64,000 nucleotides of DNA from assembly GCA_026075535.2 (NCBI GenBank), contig AP026545.1, forward strand, positions 9,424,001 through 9,488,000, in the 5' to 3' direction. Positions 54,459-64,000 of the stretch are shown here, in pieces; the stretch's first letter is position 1; each line of letters begins with the position of its first letter. Under the pieces are notes generated by a model. It saw nothing but the letters and a program-made list of their open reading frames with translations. It searched no databases and had not been told where the DNA came from. The translations under genes and the position numbers were made by a program. The DNA is from Tricholoma matsutake (Eukaryota > Basidiomycota > Agaricomycetes > Agaricales > Tricholomataceae).

Positions 54459-57400
54459 TTGGTGACCCAGAATTGCTACAATGTATTAGTATCCGAGGAA
54501 ACCCAGAGTAAATCAGAAAAGGAAATTGAGGAGGAGTACAACTGTTGCAAATCACGTGACAAAGAAAATTGTCACATGTCATTTCCGAAAACCCCTAAAT
54601 TCTTTATTCGCTCTGCGCGAATAGAACCCGAAATCACCTTGACTGTGGGACTGAAGACAGTGGACACGCATGCAGCTATTGATGTGGAAGCATTGCTTGA
54701 CAGTGGTGCTACAGGATTATTTATTAATTGATCCTTAATTACCAGAGACGGTATTAACACACACAAGCTGGTGCAACCTATAATGGTGTACAATATTGAC
54801 GGAACAGTCAATCATGGAGGAACTATCAAGGAGGAGGTGACTATGGTACTAAAGTATCAGGAGCATCAGGAGTGAGCCGTATTCAAAGTGTGCAATCTTG
54901 GGAAAACCAATCTAATAATAGGATGTCTGTGGTTACAGAAGCATAATCCCGAAATTGATTGGAAAACTGGGAAAGTACAAATGATTCGTTGTCCTAAGGA
55001 ATGTGATGTGTATGGGAGGAAGATGAAGAAGGAAAGGAAAAAGAAAGAGAAAGAACATCCGAGAAAGTATTCTGTTACGATGGAGGAAGTGGAGGATGAG
55101 GAAATGCCAAATGGGGAAGTTCCAATCATGATCGAGAAAGAAGAGCAAAAGCAAACCTTTAGAGCAGTTTGTGGAGGACAGTCATGGGACCAGAATATTG
55201 TGAAGGTGGAGAAGCCAGTGGAGGAATGGGTGCCAAAAGTGTATCATGAACATTTGTCAGTGTTCCAAAAGAAGGAGTCTGAGTGAATGCCGGTGTGGAA
55301 GCCATGGGATCATGTGATTGAGATGAAGCCAGGGTTTGTGCCGAAGAAGTTGAAGGTATATCCGTTATCTCCGATGGAACAAGAAGAAGTGGATGCATTC
55401 CTGAAGGAGCAATTGCGCAAAGGATACATACAACCTTCGAAATCACCGCAGACATCACCAATATTCTTCATGCCCAAAAAAGACCAAAGAAAGAGGATGT
55501 GTACTGATTATAGGTATCTGAATGAGTGGACAGTGAAGAACATGTACCCCCTGCTGTTGATCTCAGAAATAATTGATAAGGTGGGAAAAGCCAAGGTCTT
55601 TACAAAATTGGATTTATGATGGGGATACAACAATGTACGAATAAAGAAAGGAGATGAGTGGAAGGCTGCATTTGCCACGCGTCGAGGATCCTTCGAGCCA
55701 CTTGTCATGTTTTTTGGGATGACTAATAGTCCCCCAACCTTTCAAAATATGATGAACGACATTTTCAAGGACGTAATAGACAAAGGCGTGGTAATAATAT
55801 TTTTTGACAACATTCTGATATTCACGGAGGATGAAGAGAATCATGAGGCAATAGTGCAGGAGGTGTTACGGAGGTTGGTGGAGAATGATCTATTTTTGAA
55901 ACCAGAGAAGTGTGTGTTTGGGGCAAGTGAGATCGAGTTCCTAGGATTATTGATTGGCCCTGATGGGATCAAAATGGATCTGATCAAGGTACAGGCAATC
56001 ACAGATTGGCCTGCGCCCACCTGTGTCAAGGAGGTTCAAGCCTTCTTGGGACTCGCAAATTATTATCGTCGCTTTGTGCACAATTTTTCTAAAATTGCCG
56101 CACCCTTACATAACCTTATGCAAAAGGGAGTAGTATGGAGGTGGGGAGAGCAGCAGCAGACAGCGTTTGAGGAGTTGAAGAGGAAGTTTGTGGAGGGACC
56201 AATATTAGCCCCAGTAGATTTCACATGCCCTTTGTGAGTGGAATCCAATACATCCGATTTTGCTACTGGAGCAGTGTTATCAATGCTGCGCGAAGATGAC
56301 AAATGGCATCCTTGTGCATACTTGTCAAAAGGGTTGAATGATGTGGAGAGGAATTATGATGTGCATGACAAAGAGATGTTGGGGATAATATGAGCATTGG
56401 AGGCGTGGAGGCATTATTTGGAGGGATGTATGCATCAGATTGAGATCTGGATGGATCATCAAAATCTGCAATACTTCATGTCCACTAAAAAGCTTAATCG
56501 CCAGCAAGCACGTTGGGCACTATTCCTATCACGTTTCAATTTTCACTTGGTCCACAAAGCGGGAAGCTTAATGAGGAAAGCAGATGCATTATCCAGACGT
56601 ATTGATCATAAAAGAGGGGTGGAGGAGGACAATAAAAATGTTACCTTACTCAAACCCAAATACTTTCACATTTGTGCTATGTGTCAAGGGCATTTATTAA
56701 TAGATAGCTCGGAAACGGAAATGTTGTCTAAAATTAGGCAATGTTCAGAAATGGATGATGAAGTAGTGGAAGCCGTGAAAGCTCTGAAGGGAGAGAAGAA
56801 AGGTAATATCAAAGGAGATGAATGGGCTGAGGAACAAGGGTTGGTGTTGTTTCGAGGAAAAGTGTATGTACCGAAGGATCAGGATTTGTGAAGGGAGATT
56901 GTCCGGTTACATCACAATACACCGATTGCCAGACACCCAGGAAGATGGAAGACATTGGAATTAGTAATGAGAAATTATTGGTGGCCCGGAATTTTGAAGT
57001 ATGTGTTGGGGTATGTGGATGGATGTGATACATGCATGAGGGGGAAGAAATTTCCAGAGAAACCTGCAGGAAAATTAATGCCAAACCCTATACCTAAAGC
57101 ACTGTGGCGAGATATATCTGTGGATTTTATTACCAGATTACCTGAGGCTCAAGGGTATGATGCAATATTTGTAGTGTGTGACCGCTTTACAAAGGAGGTC
57201 CATATTATTCCTACTACTACAGAAACCTCATCATTGGGCTTGGCGTGCCTCTATCTAAATCAGGTATGGCAGTTACATGGGTTACCCAATACCGTTATCT
57301 CCGATCGCAGACCACAATTTGCTTCCACGTTTATGCAAGAACTAAACAACATATTGGGAATTCAAACTAAATTATCTACGGCATATCACCCGCAGACTGA

Positions 57401-58265
57401 TGGGCAGACAGAGAGAATGAATCAGGAGTTGGAGCAGTACCTACATATGTTTGTCAACTACCGACAAACTGACTGGCCCAAATGGTTGGCAATTGCCGAA
57501 TTTTCCCACAATAACAAATTCCATTCGGCTACTCGTATGTCACCCTTTTTCGTGAATTATGGATATCATCCTGGCATGGGAGTAGAACCCAGAAGGGAAG
57601 TCAAATTACAGTCAGTAGAAGATTTTGTATCTAAGATGCAAAAGGTACAAGAGGAAGCAGAGGCGGCATTGAAGAAAGCACATGATGACATGATGCGACA
57701 CACAGATCATACTCCAGCACGCGCTCCAGAGTACAAAGTTGGTGACTTGGTATGGCTAAGTACCAAGGACCTGAATATTCCACAACCTTCGAAGAAACTT
57801 ATGGAGAAACAAGTTGGCCCATATGCGATCTCTAAAGTGATCTCACCTAATGCAGTAGTGCTAAAATTACCCCAATCATTTAAGATTGATCCCGAGATTA
57901 ACGTATCCCACCTACACCCTTACTGTCCGCCCACTATTCCGGGCCAACAAACTACTCCACAACCTCCAATAATAGTAGAAGGTGCTCCAGAATACATAGT
58001 TGAAGAAATTCTAGACTCACATCTTCGACGGAACAAATTGGAGTTCTTAATAAAGTGGAAAAACTATACCAACAAAAATAATTCATGGGAACCCGAAGAG
58101 AATTGTAAGCGAGCACGTAACGTGATCGCCCAATTCTTTAAATGTAATCCGAATGCTCTGCGTCGCATTGCGAGAATGGTGTATGAGGGGATGAAATTCC
58201 AGCCTTACCAAAATTTCACAGAGGGGACAAACATAATATTTTCTCGCCTGGAAGTCGAGGCATAA
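54459..58265 (+). pseudogene. Gypsy pol: protease, RT, RNase H, integrase, chromodomain-like end
   Basis: The protease motif is ALLDSGATGLFIN near 54695. RT runs from about 55380 ([18 protein letters not shown]) to IIFFDNILIF at about 55797, where the usual YxDD is FFDN. RNase H includes NTSDFATGAVLS and the integrase zinc region HH...CDTC is near 56910-57035. The integrase core has VDFITRLP, VISDRRPQFAS (usual DRGPQF) and TDGQTERMNQELEQYL. The end VEEILDSHLRRNKLEFLIKW then NNSWEPEE is chromodomain-like. Seven TGA stops (54729, 54873, 55284, 55617, 56235, 56391, 56889) sit at expected arginines. The last 436 codons are open. Confidence 0.92.
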
Positions 58266-58276
58266 AAGGGGGGTAA

Positions 58277-58677
58277 TGTTAGGAAACCACCCCATTACCT
58301 AATAAACTTCATTTTTATTTTATTATGTCAAATTATGCTACATGACACCAAATGATGCTACATTTTGATAGCGTGAGAATTTTATTTCGCACACATCAAA
58401 ATGTACGTGCATGTACGAGTGCGTCAGTAACAACAATGTACAATATATGTAACATAGTATATAAACCCTAAATATATGCCTAGGGGACCCCAGTTGTGTT
58501 CTCTTAGGTATTCCACCTACATTTTCGGTGTGAAAGGGCTATTTCAACAAACTCACCTATTAATAACCCCTCGCATCAAAACCATCAATTCCCCCATCAC
58601 GAGTGTGGATCCCGCCCCCTTCTTGTAGAGAGAACCCGCACAGTCTTAGCTAGCAGATAGTGGGTGTCACCCTAACA
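58277..58677 (+). repeat. Gypsy 3' LTR, 401 bp
   Basis: It starts TGTTAGGAAACC and ends GTCACCCTAACA. It is preceded by the purine tract AAAAGGGGGGTAA and followed by CAAAG. Where the left LTR has TG this one often has CA or CG and vice versa (for example TGATGCC against TGACACC), showing independent decay of the same CpG in each copy. Confidence 0.95.
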
Positions 58678-58740
58678 CAAAGGAATCGCATTCGATTAGA
58701 TCGGTTATTATGAATGTCAACAGCAGAAATCCAGTCAAAA
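58678..58740 (+). pseudogene. Second copy of the old Gypsy element, fragment 3
   Basis: After the CAAAG duplication the plus strand reads ESHSIRSVIMNVNSRNPVKS, matching ESHSIRGVIINVNSRNPVKG of the minus-strand copy near 49570-49620. It ends soon after VVDP, where unrelated AT-rich sequence begins. Confidence 0.7.
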
Positions 58741-58884
58741 GCGTAGTTGATCCAATAGTAGCTGGCATTATTGTTAACAATCTATTGGTGCTAGTTGATA
58801 GGCCATTGTGCACAGTACCAATGATTTTATTACAATGACATTGTAATAGATATCTGATAGACGTAGTAGATGTTATTGTTGATG

Positions 58885-59105
58885 ATTGTAAATGGTACTG
58901 GAATCCATTGTAATACATTGTTAACCATTGTAAATGGTACTGGCATCCATTGTAATACATTGTTAATTGTTGTACTAAATGGTACTGGGGCCTATTGTTA
59001 ATCATTGTAAATGGTACTGGCATCCATTGTAATACATTGTTAATCATTGTAAATGGTACTGGCACCCATTGTTAATCATTGTAAATGGTACTGGGACTCA
59101 TTCTC
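58885..59105. repeat. Tandem repeat of ATTGTAAATGGTACTGG units
   Basis: The unit ATTGTAAATGGTACTGGCAT plus CCATTGTAATACATTGTTAA recurs about six times, alternating long units (about 46 bp) and short ones (about 32 bp) that lack the TAATACATTG part. Outlying weaker copies lie on both sides. The repeat could be a subterminal array of an unidentified element, like those at the ends of the hAT-like elements. Confidence 0.7.
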
Positions 59106-59359
59106 AATGCTTGCAAATAATATTTGAACTATTGTAAATCATTGCTAATGAATAAATAGTATTTCACTCTATTTTAAGTCATAGCAGAAAATATTGCCAA
59201 ACAAATGTGATTATAATGCTAGTCTATTGGATACCACAAAATATAATTAATGTGGATGAGTAGTTTGAGATCTGATAAATGTTAGTTTGATCAAAAAAAA
59301 AAGGACACTACATACTTTTTTGTGGCAGGCAATTCCCCATTTTCAGTGTCATCAATCCC

Positions 59360-61435
59360 TCACTTTTTCCCCTGATCCTCTCTGGCATCCAAGGCAATCT
59401 TTAGCTGGACCAAAGTCCAACTAACATCCACCACTGCTGTTTTAAGGCAAGGCAAATCAGAATCACCAGAAGAAGTATTACCTAGCATCCACCAAGCCAA
59501 AGCAAGAATAACCACAAGAAAGCCATTCACTCCACCACATAACAGCTGTGACCATGAAGGGTCAGAGGGTATAAGTTGAGAGAGTTCATCACCCCACCAG
59601 CCTGTCTGAATAGCCTTCCACCATGCAAACCAGTGATTGCCAAAATCTTTGATATTCTTCAACTGTGGCATTTGATTGGCTTGTAACCACCAGCCATTCT
59701 TCAGCCTTACTCCAATCTCACCAGGTCAATTCTTGGTAGGCAAACGCTAGACATTGCTACTATTAGATTGTGAATTGGTAATTAGCTAGCACTTACAGTT
59801 TTTGGTGGATTTTCAGTCTTGAACAAAACTCAGTTTTTCAATAGATTGACCCAAAACTCTTCATCCAAAATCTTCTTCAAGAAAGGAAGAATAGTGATGA
59901 CAGCACTGTCTGCTTTGTCAGCTGTAGGAAGTTGGGGTACAATAATATCATCACTGGAAGGTGTGGAAGCAGAGAATGATATCAGCAATGCTGCATTTGG
60001 AAGGGTTTCAGTTGCCTTCACAGGCGACAGTGCCCTTGTCATGTCTCCAGCATTAGAAGCAGCTCTTCATAGTCAAAGCAAATAAGTATTGCTTACTTTG
60101 TTTTCTTGCCCTTTCCTTTTTTTGATGACTTGTTGATCAAATTCGAAGCCCCTTTACCCAATCCTAGTTCATGTAATAATTGATTATTTCTTGCAATATT
60201 ACATGCTCATTCCTTCTCATAATCAGAAAGTTTCACAGTAGATGCAGAAGGGGTAGCATCGACATCAGCAGGTGCAGAAGAGGTAGTATCGACATCAGCA
60301 GGTGCAGGAGTGGCTTCATGTGAGGGACCTTCCAATGCTCAGGAATCACAAGTCTTCTTATCTATTGCGAACAATGAGCTCTGAATACTGGATGCTTTTA
60401 AGACTGTCACCATAAGCAGCTTCAAGAAACCTATTGAAGTGCAATAGAAAATCATTGTTATATGAGCTTCCCAGAAACTGGGCCAATGATTGACCCTTTA
60501 ATGTAGTTCCTTCATTTGAGCTATCAATTTGAAGGTTAGATTCACGAGAAATGATGGGTCAAGTCACTTACACAAGAGTTTGAATGGCACCTTCTTCTTG
60601 AGGCATTGGTCCTCCCACAATGATTGTACAAGCCCAACCTGTTTGCCTGGCAATATTCTTGGCAGCATCTTCAATTGTATGAGGGAGCATGTCAATATGG
60701 CTATTGCAAATTAGAATATAATTCAAGTCATGATGGCCCAGATTTGCAACACTTACTTTTGTAGCATGTGATTGGGATTATCACCTTCACTGTCCATGTA
60801 CTTATACTCTTGCCGAAACTCTTCTACCTTTTTCATCAGCTGAATTGTACCATTCCTGCATCTTCTGGTTATGAAAGGTAAAGCGATCATGATGTGTAAA
60901 CTCCTTAGTCAGATTGGCTTCTTTATGTGCTTCCCACTCAGTGTTGAACTTCGGTTTAAGCTCTTCTCCATATATCTTCACAAATGCTTGCCAGTGATGT
61001 AATAGTTGTGAAGTGCTCTTGAGATTTAGAACCTTTCAAGTGCCAGAACCCGAACTTGAACCATGACTCTTATTATAAACCAATTGTGAATTCGCTGCCC
61101 AATATTATCATATGCCAAACAAAAGTATATAAGTGTTAAACAACTTCCCTTTTTGCTTGTCTTGAGCTTGAGGAGTTTTGCATGCTCCTCATTCCCTTTT
61201 TGAACTCTATCTCCTTAGCAGATGGGGCATTGGCAGGCCATTTGTCATGGAAGTCTTTGTAAACTTTAGCAAGAAAGGTGGGAACTGTTTTACTCTCCTG
61301 TGCTTTGCAAAACCCTGCAAGCAGGTTGTAAAGCCAGGCATGCTGCTCAGGAGTCATCCAAGCTGCTTTTGGCATAGTAGTGAAAATTGCAAAGAAATTT
61401 GGAGATATGTGCAATGTGACAAGCAAGGCAAACCC
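59360..61435 (-). pseudogene. Decayed TE-associated agaricomycete ORF, multi-exon
   Basis: On the minus strand MPKAAWMTPEQHAWLYNLLA near 61375 starts a conserved N-terminus (FLAKVYKDFHDKWP follows). HWQAFVKIYGEELKPKFNTE and FTHHDRFTFHNQKMQEWY lie near 60990-60860, and LKNIKDFGNHWFAWWKAIQT near 59660 starts the C-terminal part, with PSWSQLLCGGVNGFLVVILA. I know this order from an uncharacterised, repeat-associated protein family that is very abundant in agaricomycete genomes. Frames shift between pieces, so introns and damage both occur. The molecular role is unknown. Confidence 0.5.
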
Positions 61436-61577
61436 CACATGATCGTGTTTCACAGCCACATCCTTACTGCAGGTTTCGCAATTAAAATACATTGTAAATA
61501 GATTTATCATTGGTACAGTACTACATTAACAGTACCTACCTAATTGCATATAGGTATCCCCATCTCCTATCATGTAA

Positions 61578-61633
61578 CAGCTCCTGTGTCTGGGAAGGCC
61601 CACAATTGTGGGCTTCTTTGAGCACAGGAGCTG
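61578..61633. repeat. Two-tier palindrome
   Basis: An outer inverted pair CAGCTCCTGTG/CACAGGAGCTG (61578-61588, 61623-61633) encloses a perfect 16-bp palindrome GCCCACAATTGTGGGC (61598-61613). Together they could form a stem with an inner stem-loop. It lies at the left edge of the hairpin-rich region that follows, possibly close to an element end. Confidence 0.6.
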
Positions 61634-61639
61634 AAGATA

Positions 61640-62490
61640 ATGATGACATTGCATTGTCATCATTGGGGCTGGGATAGGGATCCACTCCACAAGCAGATGC
61701 TTGCGGTGGCAGTTGTGTTTGTCAGTGCCAATAGTTAAATTAGTATCTAAAAAGTTTGTTAGTAAAATGAAAATGAAATGAGAAGAGAAGAAACAAACAT
61801 ACCTATGGCCCAAGAGACATTGATGACATCTCTTGGGCCTTTGTTTCATTCAGTTCTGGTCCCCCCTCTCTTCACTATGGTCACTCTCCTCTCTTCATTG
61901 TAGTCATCCCTTTCTTTGTTGTAGATGTCCCCCCTCTCTTCATTGTCTGCTTCCTCTTGGCATCATCTCCCCTCTGAGTCCCTCCTGCCCACTCTGCAAG
62001 CAGGGGCTCACAGCAGTGGTGGTGGTGGCATCATCCCCGTCCCCCCTCAGTCATCATCACCATTGATTCACCCGTGATCCACCCCACGAGCAGTTGCTCG
62101 TGAGGCTGGGGGCAGGTGGTGTGCTTTGTTGTCATTGTCGTGGTTGTCCCCTCCCTTCATTGTGGTCATCTGTCCCCACTCTTTGTTGTAGTCATCCCCC
62201 CTCAGTCATCCCCATCAGTCATCACCACCATTGGCAATCCACCCACAATCCACCCCATGAGCAGTTGCTCGTGAGGCTGGGGGCAGGTGGTGTGCTTCAT
62301 TGTCAGTCCTCTCCCTATTTTGTCCTCATCCCCTGTCGTTGTTGGTCCATTGTTGAGCACCCACGATCCACCTTGCAAGCAGGGGCTTGTAATGGTGGTG
62401 GTGAGTCAGCTTTGTTGTCATCATAGTAGTACTTTTGTTTGTACCTAAGAAGATTGTTAGCAGCAAAATAATGAAACAAAAGTAAAAAAC
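61640..62490. mobile_element. Hairpin-rich hAT-like interior, ends not found
   Basis: It holds type A palindromes near 61687, 61993, 62085, 62260 and 62372 and a type B hairpin at 61807-61839 (GGCCCAAGAGACAT arms, then CCTTT). The spacer before the hairpin is the familiar TTAGTAAAATGAAAATG...ACATACC. The GTTGTCATTGTCGTGG low-complexity filler is also shared with the other elements. No terminal repeats or target duplication were recognised. Confidence 0.55.
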
Positions 62491-62925
62491 TTAGCTGAGT
62501 GGAGGCAAGGGGGTGCAGTTCTGGTGGCTGTTGTCAATGTCATTGTCAACAGTGGTGTGGCACCTGGGGGCTGTGCAAAACATCATTGGCGGTGATGTCA
62601 CCATACATGGCAGATAACAGGGGCAGTGGGGTCAGTAATGATTATGGTCCTGGGGCCAGTTTGAGGTATGGTGGTGGGGTCTGTCACTGTTCCAACCATT
62701 TTTTGTGCTGTGGATGTGGTAACTGTTGTGCCAATAGGTAGACTTTCCTGGCCAGTAACAATGCATCTGGCACATGCTACAGCTACAGCTACCACTGGGC
62801 AAGTGAAACCTGGATGTCCAGGGGAATTGCTTGGACCATGCACAGTGGTGCTGCAGCCTTCACAGGCCAAGGTGGACATGGTGGCTTGTAGGCAATTACA
62901 GCACAGCCACACCATAGCCACATCA

Positions 62926-63030
62926 TTGCCAATAACTTGCCCCTGTAAACTTGCCCCTGTAAATGCCACATCTAATCACCAAATTGTTGCCAACAACTTG
63001 CCCCTGTGAAGTTGCCCCTGTAAACACCAC
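62926..63030 (+). repeat. Short direct repeat, about 63-bp unit
   Basis: AACTTGCCCCTGTRAA followed by ACTTGCCCCTGTAAAYRCCA occurs twice, near 62935 and 62996, separated by ATCACCAAATTGTTGCC. The stretch upstream (62500-62925) is low-complexity with no clear gene. Confidence 0.5.
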
Positions 63031-63065
63031 ATCTACTATCGCCAAACCTATCTGCCTATCCACAA

Positions 63066-63629
63066 TGTCCAAGAATTGGAAAGCAAGAGCTGAGCAATCT
63101 GCAATCTTTACCACTGTAGAGGAAGATGCTGATCTTCTCGATCTGCTGGAAATTGCAACATCCCCTGCTAGAAAAACATTCTTTGTCTCCCACCTTCATG
63201 AATCCCTGCCTGGTGCTTTTGATCAGTTTGATGGCAAAGAGCCTGCAAAGCAGTTCAACATCTTCACCACCTGGTTTGGCAACTATGACCAGTTGCATAA
63301 CCTCTTTCATCACATCAGTGGTGCATTATACCAGTGGCAGCAATACTTCCTGCAGAACCGATTCAGCAAGAGGCAGTTCAGCACCTCGATCGGTTTGGAT
63401 TGGACCAATGATGAAAAGGCAGCCTTTCTGGGCAAGATTCGAGTTGTATGTGTTTCCAAGCTCAAAACCCCTTATCCACCCAAATACCACTGGATGGTGG
63501 AATCTTGGGCAATTGAGTAGAGATGGAAGGGGTACATCAAAACAGGAAAGCAGCCTGATCCCAGGCACAAGCAATATCCTTTATTTTTTGTTGATCCTAA
63601 GAAACTTCAGGCAGATTTTAAGAAATATT
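63066..63629 (+). pseudogene. Unrecognised ORF with one internal stop
   Basis: MSKNWKARAEQSAIFTTVEE opens a frame of about 150 codons rich in Phe, His and Trp. It meets TAG at about 63518 and then continues in frame (RWKGYIKTGKQPDPRHKQYP) to TAA at about 63629. The continuation on both sides of the stop suggests a once longer protein of about 187 aa. No domain was recognised. Context (repeats on both sides) suggests a transposon-borne gene, but this is not shown. Confidence 0.4.
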
Positions 63630-63642
63630 AATGCTTCAGGAC

Positions 63643-64000
63643 AGTCCATGAGTCTGTAAAAGAGAGGTGAAGAGTCAATGTGAGGAGGTAGGTTACAGTC
63701 ACTCACCCAAGGTACATAATACTGCAATTGCTTGGTGTAGTTGCATATATTGGGATGTAATATCACAGTAAATGAGGTTCCCTCATGTTAGAGAGCATCC
63801 GGATAGTAGTTGAGGATGTAGAACATACCAGAGAGAGGGTTGAACCAGGAGTTCCCAAAAAGGCAATAATTCAAGCATAGCTCAAGAATGACATGGTGCA
63901 CTTGTAATCAGAGAGCAGGAGTGGACAGAGACAAGTTGATTCTATGGGATGCAAAAACTCTGGAAGGAATCTGTGGAGGAACAAGTAAGATACAAGCAAG
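63643..64000 (+). repeat. Dispersed repeat, direct copy of the 13.38-13.72 kb unit
   Basis: CAGTCCATGAGTCTGTAAAA begins a segment colinear with 13381 onwards. Shared landmarks are GTAGGTTACAGT, ACTCACCCAAGG, TTCCCAAAAAGGCAATAA and ATGCAAAA. The copy runs off the end of the window. Together with the inverted pair at 13.5-14.05 kb this makes three copies of an unnamed element end or LTR. Confidence 0.7.

Larger units (their letters stand above)
52461..58677 (+). mobile_element. Young Ty3/Gypsy LTR retrotransposon, complete length
   Basis: LTRs 52461-52862 and 58277-58677 begin TGTTAGG and end CCTAACA. The target duplication is CGAAG (52456-52460) against CAAAG (58678-58682), differing at one CG/CA. 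A purine tract AAAAGGGGGG precedes the right LTR. Gag, protease, RT, RNase H and integrase follow in Gypsy order, and a chromodomain-like end is present. The frames are spoiled by TGA stops. It lies inside the old plus-strand Gypsy copy, whose protein resumes at 58683. Confidence 0.95.

Noticed and set aside
54301..56891. TGA read as arginine or tryptophan (altered genetic code)
   Set aside because: GUT2 and SHO1 both end at TGA in the right place, and the retroelement TGA codons coincide with CpG-type decay, so mutation explains them.
21589..58677. Ascomycete-type RIP as the cause of decay
   Set aside because: Changes are concentrated at CpG, not CpA, and premature stops are TGA from CGA and not TAA/TAG from CAA/CAG.

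Overview
This is a fungal nuclear window, most likely from an Agaricomycete-type basidiomycete. The evidence is short introns of about 55-66 bp in the host genes, a Mug135-like protein of the kind common in mushrooms, and Gypsy, Copia and LINE elements whose encoded proteins look like the usual agaricomycete families. The species cannot be named from the sequence. Perhaps 80-85 percent of the window is mobile DNA, nested several layers deep.

The host genes sit in one island at about 14.3-20.8 kb. In order they are: a small Mug135-like gene with a 4-bp frameshift; an unrecognised 108-codon ORF; an Sho1-type osmosensor on the minus strand (four membrane helices plus an SH3 domain, three exons, 326 aa); a mitochondrial FAD-dependent glycerol-3-phosphate dehydrogenase (GUT2 type, three exons, 801 aa); and a small protein-kinase-like gene with one extra G. 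The Sho1 and GUT2 start codons are only 89 bp apart, head to head. This joins an osmotic-stress sensor and a glycerol-catabolism enzyme on one promoter.

Left of the island (1-14.1 kb) lie hAT-like elements with clear 8-bp target duplications (1293-2096, 2127-4993 with 3462-4879 nested in it, 10539-11753), a broken pogo/CENP-B-type transposase (7.2-8.2 kb), another hAT-like copy ending at 9660, a MITE and a long inverted repeat. Right of the island, a LINE (about 21.2-36.05 kb) has been split by a Copia element (21589-29320; LTRs, GATCC duplication, itself carrying a hAT-like element) and by two hAT-like elements (31460-32949 and 34528-35832). A degraded hAT transposase follows (36-38.7 kb), then more hAT-like elements (39207-about 41030, 41881-44053, 50275-52275), two copies of an old Gypsy element in opposite orientations (about 41.3-50.2 kb and fragments after it), and a younger Gypsy (52461-58677; 402/401-bp LTRs). 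Decayed TE-associated ORFs fill the end.

The most striking content is the non-autonomous hAT-like set. Its members have different terminal inverted repeats, each with its own subterminal short-motif array, yet share the same interior: dozens of copies of two palindrome types and, in some, a conserved TATA-containing block. Four of them (the elements at 26.8, 39.2, 41.9 and 50.3 kb) also carry two tRNA-like sequences each, always pointing outward. All eight have A-box-like and B-box-like sequences and a T-run a few bases downstream, so they look like outward-facing Pol III units.

The second strong signal is CpG decay. Every premature stop inspected in the Copia gag-pol and in the young Gypsy is a TGA at a position where arginine (CGA) is expected. 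The Gypsy reverse-transcriptase and integrase active regions are altered by changes of the same kind, and 12 of 13 substituted sites between the two Gypsy LTRs are CG/TG/CA differences. The host genes still contain many CpGs. All alignments here were made by eye.
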